A DNA stretch of 64,000 bases from Portulaca oleracea (lineage: Eukaryota; Streptophyta; Magnoliopsida; Caryophyllales; Portulacaceae). The notes beneath the pieces are model-generated. The model made no database searches, had not been told where the DNA came from, and worked only from the letters and a program-made list of their open reading frames with translations. This document shows, piece after piece, positions 35,241 through 47,465 of this stretch. How positions within the stretch are numbered: position 1 is the first letter of the stretch; every line of letters starts with the position of its first letter. The stretch is taken from the NCBI GenBank assembly GCA_029582165.1, contig CM055876.1, positions 13,412,501 to 13,476,500 of the forward strand, in the 5' to 3' direction. The translations under genes were made by a program, and so were the position numbers.

Positions 35241-36574
35241 AAGAAGGGTACAACGTGGAAGTCCAAAGGCCTATTCATCTAGTTTGCAGCTTACTCCAAG
35301 AGGATGTCCAAACATCCTAAAGATTGGGCCAATCCCCACGCCAGGCCCAAGAAGAGCACGTCCAAATTCAAGAAATACAAGTCCAATTTATTAATCTTGA
35401 TTTTTGGGTGTAATTTATTTAATTATAGTTTTTAATAGTTTTGGTGTGTTTTAATTATTTTAGAATAATGTAAGATGACAAGTGATTTATAAACTTGATC
35501 ATCCTAGGTTTATTATTTCGTGTGGTTTAGTAGGACTAGGTGTCACTTTTAAAGAATCCTAGAAAGATTTGGCTATTTTGTAACTAATCCAAATTGGATT
35601 AGGAAAGCCAAACCAATTAGAATAATGTTAGTTGTAACAAACTCACCCTAGGATAAGGATTCTAATCCAAGGGACAGTAGTAGGATAACATCTAGATAGG
35701 GGAATTCTACTTGGATTACACGCCAAGTAGGAGTCCTAGTCCTTTAAGGACTCTCCTAGTATAAATAGGATTGTAGCCTCTCAAGGCAAACAACACCTTT
35801 TGAATTATGAATATAGTTAAGCTTTTAGCTTTTCCCCGAGTGTTTGGATAAACTTTCAACCCTTTTCTTCTATTGTATCTTGGCATGGCACCCAAGTGGT
35901 TAGGAAGAGCTTGATCCTAGGTTGCGGTCTAGATCAAGTTAGCCCTAGGTTGTCTATCTTGTGGATTCAAGTTAGAAACCTAGTTCTATCCGTTCTTACC
36001 TTCTCACAATCTGATTAAGGTAATTACATTGTGAGCTTTCTGTCAATACAGTTAAGTCACAACCCAAACCTATCTCTTACCCCTTCAAACCACACGCCAC
36101 TTCTTACCTCTCTCACCCCCACAAAACGTCCCACTCCCTCCTCTCATAAAATCACCTTCTCTCTTTTTCTCTCTCCATAACAACTTTCCTACAAACTCTC
36201 TCTCTCCTCCAATAAACTTCATCCCTCTCTCCTCTCTCCCACACGACACACCAACCTCCTCTCTCCCCCTCAAAATGCACGTTAACCCCCTCCATATTTC
36301 CACCCAAGAATCATTCATCCTTTCTCCTTTTTCCTGTTCAAGATTCTCTCTGTCTCTCTCTCTTGAAACTATAAAAGCCCTCACGGAAAAAAAACCTCCA
36401 CAAGTCCCCTTTTCACGAGAATTACTGGATAAAGGTTCTCTCTTGAATCTTGTGGATTAAAGTTAGAAATCTAGTTCTATCCGTTCTTACCTTTCTGTCA
36501 ATACAGTTAAGGTTCTTTCTTGATGTTTCATGTATTATTGGATAAATGTTCTTTCTTGATCCGGTAATACATCA
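35173..36574 (+). repeat. 3' LTR of element D
   Basis: It matches the 5' LTR at 30769 closely over its length, but is somewhat longer (1402 versus 1361 bp) because of small insertions near the end. It is followed by the ATTGG duplication. Confidence 0.88.
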
Positions 36575-37193
36575 ATTGGAGAAGAAAAAGCAAGTTATCA
36601 ATGATTCTTTCTAGCTATGTACATTTTGATTCTTTATGATGTCATGTTTGTAATAGATGATGTAAGCTAGGAGATCATTATAATCTTGATTGTATACGCC
36701 TGGGGGGGTTCTAATCTACTATAAATAGACCCCTTGGGAGGCCCTTGTATTATTCATTCATTCAATATCAATCAAATACAAATCAAAACATATGTGTTGT
36801 TTTTCTCTCTAGTTTCAAAACTAGAATTGTAGTTCTCTTGAGGGAGGAATACGTCACCTCTACTTCTATTCTAAGGTTGGCATCCTTAGATGGTGAAAGG
36901 TAGAATTGGAGGAACCATTGGAGTGGTGTGCCTATATCTCCATTGAAGAATCCAAGGCCATTATCATTCGTTCTATCATTCGTGAGTTTCATTCTAGTTT
37001 CGTTTGATCTTTGTTTTTTCTTCTAAATTGTTCAATCACAATATCATTCGGATCTCATCCCAAACATCCAAGAAACTTATGTTTCATTCATCCATTCATT
37101 CATTCGTTCATTCATTCATTCTTAAAGAACCACTTAAAGATCCTAGTCTTGTTGTGTGATTTGATCACTTTTGATCCTATCATACACCAAAAT

Positions 37194-37204
37194 TGGTATC
37201 AGAT
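37194..37204 (+). promoter_or_regulatory. Primer-binding site of element C
   Basis: TGGTATCAGAT lies five bases after the end of the C LTR. It is the initiator tRNA-Met type with a mismatch at the last bases. Confidence 0.7.
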
Positions 37205-37415
37205 CCTAGGTGATTGATTCTTGTGGTTCTTGTTACCATCTTTTTACAATCTTTCCATCAAAAATCCATCCCACCATTCCCATTTCACGTCCCCCACAAA
37301 AACTCCACAAAGAATCCCTAAACCCAAACACAATCTAGCCTAAACACATTCCATCTCTCGTCCCTACACCCTAGCCCCAAAACCGTGAGTTTCTTTTGAC
37401 CTTTTTGTATCAAGA

Positions 37416-39271
37416 TTGATGGCTGGTGGAAGTACTCCAACGGATCCAACCACGACTTCCCAAGATGATGTGGAATTGATGAAGCAAAAGATTGTTTACC
37501 TCACCGACCAATTAAAGAAGTATATGCATCTTCAACATAGGGAGATGCATGATGATTCTTATGTTGAGAAACCTCAAGGTGATGAGGAGGACGCACAAAG
37601 TGAAAGAAGTGGACATCCAAGAAGGGAGGAACGATTTGATTTCAAATTGGAGATTCCGGAGTTTGATGGTAATCTTGATCCTGAAAACTTTCTAGATTGG
37701 ATGCAAACTATTGAACGTGTCTTTGATCTTAAAGAAGTTCATGATGAAAAGAAAGTGAAGTATGTGGCCCTAAGGTTGCGCAAACATGCGTCCATTTGGT
37801 GGACAAACTTACAAAAGAAGAGGCAAGGTAAGGGCAAGGACAAGATTAAGACATGGAGTAAGATGAAAAGCAAGTTGCAAGGAAAGTTTCTACCACCAAG
37901 TTATCTCCAAGATAACTACTACAAATTGCAACGTTTGGTTCAAGGAAGTAGGAGTGTGGAGGAGTACACCAAAGAGTTTGAGCACCTACTTTGGCGTTGT
38001 GATCTCTAAGAGAATGAACCACAAACTTTGGTACGTTACTTGTTTGGTCTTAGTGATTGGATTCGTAATATAGTTGAGCTATATTCTTACCAATCTTTGG
38101 ATGAATTGAGTTCTTTGGCCTTAAAAGTAGAAAGGCAAAGAAAAGAAAGAGGAAAAGAGACCATGACAAAGTACCAAACATCTTACAAACCATCCCAACC
38201 TACACGTCCATACACTCCACAACAAAAACCCTCATTTCCCACAAAACAACCCTACAACAAAGCTCCACAAAATCAGCCCCCATCCATCCCTAAACCCCAC
38301 GTCCAAGAACCCAAATCATTAGCCCCAAGGAGATGTTTTCGTTGCCAAGGATTAGGTCACTATGCCTCGGAGTTTCCTAACAAAAGAGTAGTATCTTTGG
38401 TTGAATATCAAAGTGCTTTATATGTTGAGCCGGAGTATAATGACAGTGAGAATGAAGAGGAGGTTAATGAGACGATTGGCGTAAATGAGGAGGAAAATGT
38501 AGAGGAAGCGGATGAAGGAGAAATGTTGGTAGTAAGAAGGGCTTTAAGTGTTGCTTGTGTACCAAACGAGCAAGAACAAAGGGAGAACATATTTCATACA
38601 AGGTGTACTATTGAAGGCAAAGTTTGTTCTCTAATCATTGATGGAGGAAGTTGCACTAATACCGCTTCAACAACCATGGTGAATAAGCTACAATTGGAGG
38701 TTAGTCCACACCCATCCCCTTACACAATTCAATGGCTAAGTCAAGGGAAGGGTATTCGAGTGGTTCACCGTTTTCTTGTAAGTCTTTCCATTGGTAAAAA
38801 CTATAAAGATTGTATTTGGTGTGATGTAATTCCAATGGATGCCTGTCATATATTGCTTGGAAGACCTACACCGTTTTCTTGTATTTGATAGGCATGTTAC
38901 TCATGATGGGAGATCAAAGACCTACACGTTTATTCTCAACAAAAAGAAGATCACATTGGCTCCTTTAGCACCATCTTCTATCATTCGTCCACAACAACAA
39001 CAACAACAACAACAAGAGAAGGACACCGATATTGTGACCTTTATGAAGGTCGAGCACCATGAATTCCAAGAGCACAAAGATCTTATTCTAACTAACTTGT
39101 AAGAGGAGCAAGCGTCCCCAACAATTGAGCATTCACGTCTCCAACCTCTTTTGGAACGTTTCAAACATTTGTTCCCAAAAGAGATGCCAAAGAGATTGCC
39201 TCCAAGAAGAGAAATTGAGCACAAGATTGATCTAGTTCCGGGTTCAATGCTCCCCAATAAACCGGCCTACC
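37416..39271 (+). pseudogene. gag, protease and pol start of element C, broken
   Basis: The gag frame opens at the ATG at 37416 and has a coiled-coil start and the gag core (FDFKLEIPEFDGNLDPENF). It stops at a TAA at 38007-38009. The same frame continues at 38010 to 38888 through a Pro-rich linker, a knuckle and the protease block SLIIDGGSCTN. The knuckle is CX2CX4HX4F: the last Cys has become Phe. A frameshift near 38870 shifts the reading, which then covers the linker to RT, with a CAA repeat at about 38992-39013. It meets a TAA at 39100. Element B is inserted at 39272. Confidence 0.85.
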
Positions 39272-40388
39272 TGATGTATGTAAGGTCTCGATGATCAGAG
39301 TATTGACCTCACAGTATACCACATTAACACACAACACACAGATTCTAGCCTCTAAACAGAGAATCGAGCACAATCACACCCAAATCAGACCTCACACATA
39401 AAATCAACTACAATCTCCTCTAAAACAGAGCAGGAACACCAATGAACAAATGTATGAAATAGATGATGTTGAAATGATGATCAGATGAACAAACTTACAA
39501 CCAAACAGTAAATGAAGATAAACTTGAGGCTCGAGCCGATACAGGCCCACCACAGCTAGAACTTCAAGGGCAATGGATTGGATGACCTCAATGGATACAG
39601 GCACACTACCATCGAGATTACCAAGCTCTACACCCACCACAAGGATTGCCAGATCCTTGATACTGTAGTAGAATTAACCAAGAATGAGAGTTTAACATCA
39701 CTCACAAACAAGAGCCTTAATCAAGGCACTCAAAATGCTATTAAGTTCACTGATAGATAATGAGCTCAAGCTGTCGATTACAAGCTATACAAACTTAAGG
39801 TTGAGCTAGAGGATTAAGGGTTTCCCCTTGCTCAAGAAACTCACTAATTAAGCATTAAGCTACTTAACTAACTTAGTAAGCTAATTAAGCCTCATTACAA
39901 ACTGGATAACATCAAAATAAAATGAAATAAAATCTAACAAACGCGTTTTCATTATTACAAACGGATAAATAACCTCACAAGCTGGAAATGGCCTCAACAG
40001 CTCGGAAGTGAGTCTTCATGGAGGATCACCTCATAGAACTGGAATATCCTCAACAGTCCAGAAGCGATTTCTTCAAAGAAGGCCTCAGAACTGGCAAAAT
40101 ATCTCCACTGAGCTGGAAAGTCCTCAACAGCTCTAAAGTGAAGTCTTCAAACATGGGTGAGGACCTCAATCCAAAGATATGGAATTGAGAAATAACCTCA
40201 CTGGCTGGCTGCTGCTGTTGATGCTGATGTTGTTGATGTTGGATGACCTCATCACCTTCTAGATCATCATGAAACACTCATGGATGTCAGTGTTTGATGC
40301 TGTTGGTGATGGCCTTGGAGTTGGTGTTGGTGATGTTGTTGCTGCTGCTAGTTCTGGACTCTAATCTTCAGATGGAGGACCTCCATCA
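39272..40388 (-). repeat. 3' LTR of element B
   Basis: It runs TGATGTATG to CTCCATCA on the plus strand (1117 bp). The pol reading frame enters it at its right end and meets a TAG at 40361. The copy at 44932-46061 has CGG there. Confidence 0.92.
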
Positions 40389-43341
40389 TCCTCCCCAGGT
40401 TGAGGAATGTTTGTCCTCAAACTTGGAAGGTCTTCATGCTCTGGAAAGTAAGGCCTCAAATCTGCAACGTTGAATGTAGCATTGCCTCCATATTCTTGAG
40501 AAAGGTCTAACTTGTAAGCATTGTCTCCAATCCTCTCTAGCACTTTAAAAGGTCCATCTGGTCTTGGTGTCAACTTTCCCTTCATCTTGCTTGGAAATCT
40601 ATCTTTCGTTAGATGAATCCACACTAAATCTCCTAGTTTGAAAATCATCTTCCTCATATGCTTGTTTGCTGATGTAGAAACTTGCTCAAAATACTTGATG
40701 ATCTTCTCCCTGACTTGCTGATGAAGCTTCTTGATGTCTTCTGCATGTTTACCTGCTTCATAACTAAACCTCACAGAATTTGTTAGTGGGGATAAATCTA
40801 ATGGAGTTATAGGATTTCTACCATAGACAACCTGGAATGGGGAAAGGCCAGTTGCCTTTGATGGTGCTCTATTGAAAGCAAATTCAGCATGAGACAAGAG
40901 GGTGTCCCATCCTGTTATGCTTGTGGATATCAGTGACCTCAATAGTGTTCCGAGTGTCCTGTTTGTGACCTCTGTTTTCCCATCAGTTTGGGGGTGACAA
41001 GCTGTGCTATACTTCAATTGAGTACCCAACTTCTTCCAAAGAGTAACCCAAAAATGACTTAGGAAATTCACATCCCTATCTGAAACCATGATCCTAGGAA
41101 CTCCATGTAACCTCACTACCTCCTGAAAATACAATTCACCCACCCTCACAGCATCATAGGTGGTATGACATGCAATGAAATGAGCCATTTTACTGAATCT
41201 ATCCACAACTACCATAATTGAATCTTTTCCTCCTTGAGTTCTTGGTAGACCAACAACGAAGTCTAGGGTGATGTCCTCCCAAGGACTGTTTGGTACTGGC
41301 AAAGGTGTGTATAGCCCTTGAGGTAAGTTATGACTCTTTGAAATCTGACATGTAGCACACCTCCTGATCCAATGCTCAACATCCTTCCTCATTTTAGGCC
41401 AACAATAATGTTCCTTCAGCATAAAAAGGGTCTTCTCAATACCAAAATGTCCTGCCAAGCAACCTCCATGAACTTCAGAGATCAACAACTCTCTAAAACT
41501 GCTCCTTGGAATACATAACCTTGCTCCTTTGAAAAGAAATCCCTGGTCTATATGGTATAGACTTTGAGGATGTCCTTGACATTTCTGGTACAACTCTCCA
41601 AAATCTTCATCATTCTCATACAAAGCTTTCAACTGTTCAAAACCAAGCACTCTTGCATCCAAAACTTGCAACAACAAATACCTTCTGGACAATGCATCAG
41701 CTCCTTTGTTAAGCTTCCCAGATTTATGATGGATCACAAAATGAAATTGCTGCATGAATTCCACCCAAGTAGCATGCCTAGTGTTGAGTTTATGCTGTCC
41801 CTTAATGAATTTGAGGGCCTCTTGATCATTGTGCAGAATAATTTCAGCTCCAATAAGATAATGCCTCCAATGTTGCAAAGCTCTAATGATGGCATAGAAC
41901 TCCTTATCATATGTACTGTACTTCCTCTTGGCCTCATTGAGTTTCCCACTGAAATAAGCCACTGGTTTTCCTTCTTGAGTCAACACTGCTCCAATGCCCA
42001 CGCTTGAGGCATCACATTCCACTTCAAAGACTTTGGCAAAACAGGGTACTACCAAAACTGATGCTGAGGTTAACTGTCTCTTGACTTCCTCAAAAGCTTT
42101 CTGTGTAGCTGGTGTCCAAGTAAAGTTGTTCCCCTTCACTAATTCAGTCATAGGAGCTAAAATAGTGCTGAAGTTCCTCACAAACCTCCTGTAAAAAGAT
42201 GCTAACCCATGAAAAATTCTGATCTGCTGGATTGATGTTGGAACTGGCCACTCTCTGATGGCTTTAACCTTATCTTCATCTACTTGAATACCCTCTGATG
42301 TCACAATATAACCAAGGAATATAACATGGCTGGTGAAGAATTGACACTTCTTGAGGTTCCTATACAACTGCTCTCTACTCAAAATCTCCATAACACTCCT
42401 CAAATGTTTAACATGATCTACTTCAGACTTGCTATAAATGAGTATGTCATCAAAATAAACAACAACACACTTCCCAAACAAAGGTTTCAGAACTTGGTTC
42501 ATAAACCTCATAAATGTTGAAGGTGCATTTGTTAAACCAAAAGGCATGACTAACCACTCATACAGACGTCCCTTAGTCTTAAAGGCTGTCTTCCACTCAT
42601 CTCCCTCATAAATTCTGATTTGATAATATCCACTCCTCAAATCAATCTTTGAAAACACAGTTGAGCCATGGAGCTCATCAAGCATATCCTCAAGTCTTGG
42701 AATAGGATATCTATACTTAATGGTAATCTTGTTGATGGCTCTAAAATCAATAAACATCCTCTGACTCCCATCTTTCTTAAGAACCAATAAAGCTGGCACT
42801 GCACAAGGGCTCAAGCTCTCTTTGATCATTCCTTTCTCCAACAACTCATCAACTTGCCTCTGGATCTCATTGTTTCAGCTAGGGTCATTCTATAGGCTGG
42901 TTTGTTTGGTAAGACAGATCCTGGGACAAGGTCAATTTTATGCTGGATGTCTCTTTTAGGGGCTAAACCTGATGGCATTTCTTCTAGAAAAACATGTAAG
43001 TACTGGTTGAGGATGGGTTGGAATAATGGATGGCTATTTTGTGTGGCTGGTTCATTTTGTGAGGCTGATTCTTCATCGAGGTTAAGCAAAAGAAACTCCT
43101 TCTGTTCACAGAACTCATGATGTTCAGCTGGTAAGATCACATCAAGGGATTGTTCAACAATGAGGTTTTGGGTTCTTTTTGTGAGTTGGGATGGTTTAAG
43201 TGGGGTGAGGACAATTTTCTTGTTGTTCAAGTTAAGGGAATATGTATTGGCTCTTCCATCATGGTTAACAGATCTATCAAACATCCAAGGTCTTCCCAAC
43301 AACAAATGACATGCATCCATAGGTATAACATCACACCACAC
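40361..43341 (-). pseudogene. pol of element B, one frameshift before an 827-codon RT-RNase H-integrase frame
   Basis: The upstream frame (42826-43341) carries the protease end and the linker to RT. One missing base near 42875 shifts it out of the main frame (40361-42844), which is open for 827 codons. RT has LDFR-type and YFDD (about residues 130-133) blocks. RNase H starts near residue 275 with ECDAS. Integrase has an HHCC region near residue 470-510, followed by DFVVGL, VSDRD and TEV blocks carrying the DDE triad. The tail GDLVWIHL...FNVADLRPYF is typical of the CRM lineage. The frame runs 28 bases into the 3' LTR. It copies the element's RNA to DNA and inserts it. Confidence 0.9.
40389..40402 (-). 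promoter_or_regulatory. Polypurine tract of element B
   Basis: On the minus strand the purine-rich CTGGGGAGGA ends at the LTR boundary at 40389. Confidence 0.7.
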
Positions 43342-43414
43342 TTCATGTTTCTAAACCAATTGACAAATTCACAAGGCATCTGGGTGAAATTTTGATACCT
43401 TTGCTTTGACTCAA

Positions 43415-44865
43415 TCACTGGATGGTGTAAGGTGCTGGATGAGGATAGGTTTGCAAATTCAGCTTTTGCACCATAGTCTGTGAGGCTGCATTGGTACAGC
43501 TGCCTCCATCAATAATCAAGGAACATATCTTCCCATGAACAGTGCATCGAGTGTGAAAAATATTCTCCCTCTGCTCAGCTTCCTCATCCACTGTTGAATT
43601 GCTAAGGACCCTCCTAATCACCAACATTTCACCTTCATCAGGTTTGGCCTCAACTTCCTCCTCATCATACACAGGATCTCCTTCAGGTTCATCAAACTGT
43701 TCTTCCTCAACAACTGACTCAGGTTCAACAAACAATGCTGCTTGATATTCTGCTAAGGTCACTGCTCTTCTGTTTGGACATTCTGATGCTAGATGTCCAA
43801 GACCTTGACATCTAAAACATCTCCTCTGAGGGAATGGTCGACTGGCTGGTACTGGGGTTCATTGTGGGAGATTTTGGGATTGTGTTTGAGGTGGTTTAGG
43901 GTCTGTTTGTGGTTGTGGGGATGGATAGGTTCTTTGAGGTGGGTTATAGGATTTGTAGTACTGGTCTGATTTGGTTTGAGGATAGGTTTTGGCTGGATAC
44001 TTGCTTCCGTACTCCTTCCTTTGGGCCTTCTTCTGCTGTTCCACCTTATGAGCCAAAGAACTCAGCTCATCAAGTGAATGATACACCTGTAGCTCAACAA
44101 CATTCTTGATGTTTTCATTCAATCATGCAAGATACCTCACATAGGTCTGAGCTTCATTCTCCTTCATGTTACATTTCCACAGCAGATGTTCAAACTCCTT
44201 GGTGTAGTCGTCAACATATTTGCTGCCTTGGACCAAGTGTTAAAGCTTGAAATAATTGTCCTTCATGTAACTTTCAAGTAAGAACTTCTCCTTGAGCTTC
44301 TGCCTCATTTCGACCCATGTACTGACCTTAGGCTCATCTATCTCCTCTCTCCTCCTTTGCAAGTTATTCCACCATGTAGATGCATATTTCTTCGATTTTA
44401 ATGCAACCAACTTCACATTGTTCTCATCAGACAATCCATCAAATCAAACACCCTCTCCACAGTTTGTAACCAATCCAAGAACACATCAGAATCTAACTTC
44501 CCTCCAAACTCAAGAATATCTATTTTGAAATCCAACTTCTCAGCTCTTCTATTTTCTCTCCTTTCTTCTCTTGTACTCCTACTCCTAGATTCTCCTCCAC
44601 TACTCCTAGGTGACCTTCTTACATACCTCCTTCTTCTGTGATACCTAGGTCCTCTGCCTCCTCTCCCAATTTCACTAAAAGGGTTCTCCTCCTCTTCTTC
44701 TTCTTCTTCAAATTCCACATCAGATTCTCCATTAAGCCTATTTCTGTGCAACCTCATATAATATTACAATTGATCACTCATAAATTTCAGTTTCCCTTCT
44801 AATACCTCCTTCTCCCTCAAGGATTGTTCTGCTACTTCCTGAGGTGTTTTACTACAACCCGACAT
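43415..44865 (-). pseudogene. gag-protease of element B, several lesions
   Basis: It starts at the ATG at 44865. A TAA at 44764-44766 stands where element A has CAA. Later a frameshift near 44435, a TAA near 44240, a TAG near 44125 and a stop near 43860 break the reading. Between them the gag core, Pro-rich linker, knuckle CFRCQGLGHLASEC, acidic linker and protease block SLIIDGGSCTN are recognisable. B therefore cannot supply Gag from this copy. Confidence 0.85.
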
Positions 44866-44916
44866 TATGAACTACACAAATAACACAAAGAGACCTTCCT
44901 CCAAGATGAAACTCAT

Positions 44917-44927
44917 CTCTGATACCA
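44917..44927 (-). promoter_or_regulatory. Primer-binding site of element B
   Basis: The minus strand reads TGGTATCAGAG, identical to element A and complementary to initiator tRNA-Met. It is four bases from the LTR end at 44932. Confidence 0.85.
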
Positions 44928-44931
44928 ATTA

Positions 44932-46061
44932 TGATGTATGCAAGGTCTTGATGATCAGAGTATTGACCTCACAGTACACCACATTAACACACAACACACA
45001 GATTCAGGCCTCTAAACAGAGAATCAAGCACATTCACACCCAAAACAAACCTCACACATAAAATCAACTATAATCTCCTCTAAAACAGAGCACGAACACC
45101 AATGAACAAATGTATGAAATGGATGATGTTGAAATGATGATCGGATGAACAAACTTACAATCAAACAGTAAATGAAGATAGACTTGAGGCTCGAGCTGAT
45201 ACAGACCCACCACAGCTAGAACTTTAAGGGCAATGGACTGGATGAGCTCAATGGATACAGGCACACCACTATCGAGATTACCAAGCTCTACACCCGCCAC
45301 AAGGATTGACAAATCCTTGATACTGTAGTAGAATTAACCAAGAACGAGAGTTTAACGTCACTCACAAACAAGAGCCTCAATCAAGGCACTCAAAATGCTA
45401 TTAAATTCACTGATAGATAATGAGCTCAAGCTGCCGATTACAAGCTATATAAACCTAAGGTTGAGCTACAGGATTAAGGATTTCCCCTTGCTCAAGAAAC
45501 TCACTAATTAAGCATTAAGCTACTTAACTAACTTAGTAAGCTAATTAAGCCTCATTACAAATTGGATAACATCAAAATAAAATGAAATAAAATCTAACAA
45601 ACGCGTTTTCATTATTACAAACGGTTAAATCACCTCACAAGCTGGAAATGGCCTCAACAGCTCGGAAGTGAGTCTTCATGGAGGACCTCAAAGCAGGATC
45701 ACCTCATAGAATTGGAATATGCTCAACAGTCCAGAAGTGATTTCTTCAAAGAGGGCCTCAGAGCTGGCAAATCATCTCCACTGAGCTGGAAAGTCCTCAA
45801 CAGCTCGAAAGTGAAGTCTTCAAACATGGGTGAGGACCTCAATCCAAAGATATGGAATTGAGAAATAACCTCACTAGCTGGCTGCTGCTGTTGATGCTGA
45901 TGTTGTTGCTGTTGAATGACCTCAGAACCTGCTGGACCATCATGAAACACTCCTGGATGTCAGTGTTTGATGTTGTTGGTGATGGCCTTGGAGTTGGTGT
46001 TGGTGAGGACGTTGCTCCTGCTGGTTCTGGACTCCGATCTTCAGATGGAGGACCTCCATCA
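44932..46061 (-). repeat. 5' LTR of element B
   Basis: It is 1130 bp and close to the 3' LTR at 39272. On the minus strand its first part has an open frame (45839-46061 and into the flank). That frame aligns with the pol extension in the 3' LTR and continues through the position where the 3' LTR has a stop. CAG/CTG-type repeats are at about 45885-45920. Confidence 0.92.
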
Positions 46062-46132
46062 CTACCGAATGAACCCAAAGGATGCACAAGAAGTACAAAG
46101 GCAAGTAGATGATCTTTTGTTCAAAGGCTTGG
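46062..46132 (+). pseudogene. Continuation of element C pol after B
   Basis: The reading [20 protein letters not shown] lies just before the RT fingers and follows directly from the reading that stops at 39271. It is cut off at 46133 by the LTR of E. Confidence 0.8.
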
Positions 46133-47227
46133 TGATGTATATTTAATAGCCATATACATCAAGGTTATGAAGGAAGACATCAAAAGCCTAATCATGGGAT
46201 GTTACTTGTTGCTTACTTAAGCTTACTTAAGCTTACATGGAGAAAGAGTAAGTCATTGATATATATTTGGTCCCAAATACACATCATGGGAACCAAATAC
46301 AAGCTTATATGGAGGAAGAGCTTCAATCACTCTCATCACTCTCAAATAGGGATGACTTCATCAAGTGCAATTCGATATTTTGCTCTAGAACTCAAGATCC
46401 ATGAAGCTATTGGGAAATTCATCTTGGAGCTGAATATAGATCATTCAAAGAGCTTTCTAATGGTTTTTGAATCTTGAAAATTGGAGAAGAATTGAGCAAG
46501 ATATCAATGTTTCTTTCTAGCTGTGTACATTTTGATTCTTTATGATGTAATATTTGTAATAAATGATGTAAGCTAGAAAACCATTGTATTCTTGATGTAG
46601 TGCATGACCAAGGGGCCTAGGAATATTATAAATAGACCCTTTGGGAGGCCCTTGTAATCATTCATTCATCATTCAATATCAAACAAATACAAATCAAAAC
46701 ACATATGTTGTTTTTCTCTCTAGTTTCAAAACTAGAATTGTAGTTCTCTAGAGGGAGGAATACGTCATCTATACTTCTATTTTAAGGTTGGAATCCTTAG
46801 ATGGTGAAAGGTAGAATTGGAGGAACCATTGGAGTCGTGTGCCTATATCTCCATTGAAGAATCCAAAGCCATTATCAATCATTCTATCTTAGTGAGTTTC
46901 AATCTTGTTTCGTTTGATCTTTCATTTTACATCTACATTGTTTCAATCACAATATCATTCGAATCATTTCCTAAACAACCAAGAAACTTACGTTCCATTC
47001 ATTCATACATTCATTCATAAAGAACCACATAAAGATCCTAGTCTTGTTGTGTGATTTGATCATTTTTTATCCTATCATACATCAATTCCTTTGAATCTTT
47101 TTTATTTCTATCTTCTTTCATTCATTCGCTTGATCCATAAGAACTTAGAGAAGGAAGATTCTTATCTTGGTTCTTAAAGGTCCTGATTTCATGTATAATG
47201 AGGTCTCTTTGATCCCATTATACATCA
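46133..47227 (+). repeat. 5' LTR of element E, composite with a C-family LTR
   Basis: It starts TGATGTATATTTAATAGCC and ends CATTATACATCA, as the H LTR does. A C-family LTR (46257-47084, TGATATATATTTGG...CATACATCA) replaces most of the middle. Compared with the H LTR about 750 bp of the E sequence is missing where the C-type LTR sits, so this is not a plain insertion. No matching duplication flanks the inner LTR. A TATAAATAG box lies in the inner LTR near 46630. Confidence 0.65.
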
Positions 47228-47228
47228 A

Positions 47229-47240
47229 AATTTGTATCAG
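47229..47240 (+). promoter_or_regulatory. Primer-binding site of element E
   Basis: TTTGTATCAGAGC follows the LTR end, one base different from the usual TTGGTATCAGAGC. Confidence 0.65.
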
Positions 47241-47465
47241 AGCTTAGGAGATTGATTCTCTTAGTTCTTGCACCATCTTTTTACAATCTTTCCATCACAA
47301 ATCCATCCCCCACAATTCCCCAATTACACGTCCCCCATAAACTCCACAAAGAACCCCCTAAACCCAAACACAATCTACCCTAAACACATTCCATTTCTCG
47401 TCCCTATACTCTAACCACAAACCGTGAGTTTCTTTTTGGTCTTTTGGTATCAAGATTGATTCTAA

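Larger units (their letters stand above)
30769..36574 (+). mobile_element. Element D: gag-less CRM-like Ty3/gypsy element, complete ends
   Basis: The element is 5806 bp and is flanked by ATTGG on both sides (30764-30768 and 36575-36579), with two full LTRs, a primer site and a polypurine tract. The internal region lacks gag and protease and goes straight into the linker before RT, so the element is non-autonomous. It is nested in the 5' LTR of C. Confidence 0.9.
30541..37189 (+). repeat. 5' LTR of element C, split by element D
   Basis: The LTR starts TGATGTATATTTGGTCCC and ends CATACACCA, about 838 bp without D. D is inserted between 30768 and 36580 with an ATTGG duplication. A TATA box (TATAAATA, 36720-36727) precedes the expected start of transcription. 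The related LTR at 46257-47084 shows the uninterrupted form. Confidence 0.8.
39272..46061 (-). mobile_element. Element B: complete-ended CRM-like Ty3/gypsy element
   Basis: The element is 6790 bp, in minus orientation, and flanked by CTACC on both sides (39267-39271 and 46062-46066). Two full LTRs, a perfect primer site, gag, protease, RT, RNase H and integrase are present. It lies in the RT-proximal part of C's pol, so C's reading (PNKPAY... to ...MNPKDAQEVQRQ) continues after it. It is the most complete element in the window but has lesions in gag and one in pol. Confidence 0.93.
30541..46132 (+). mobile_element. Element C: CRM-like Ty3/gypsy element, 3' part missing, with B and D nested
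   Basis: The parts of C are its 5' LTR (30541-30768 and 36580-37189, split by D), a leader, gag, protease, and the beginning of pol (to 39271, resuming at 46062-46132 after B). At 46133 the LTR of element E begins and C does not resume in the window. It is inserted in the LTR of A. Confidence 0.8.
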
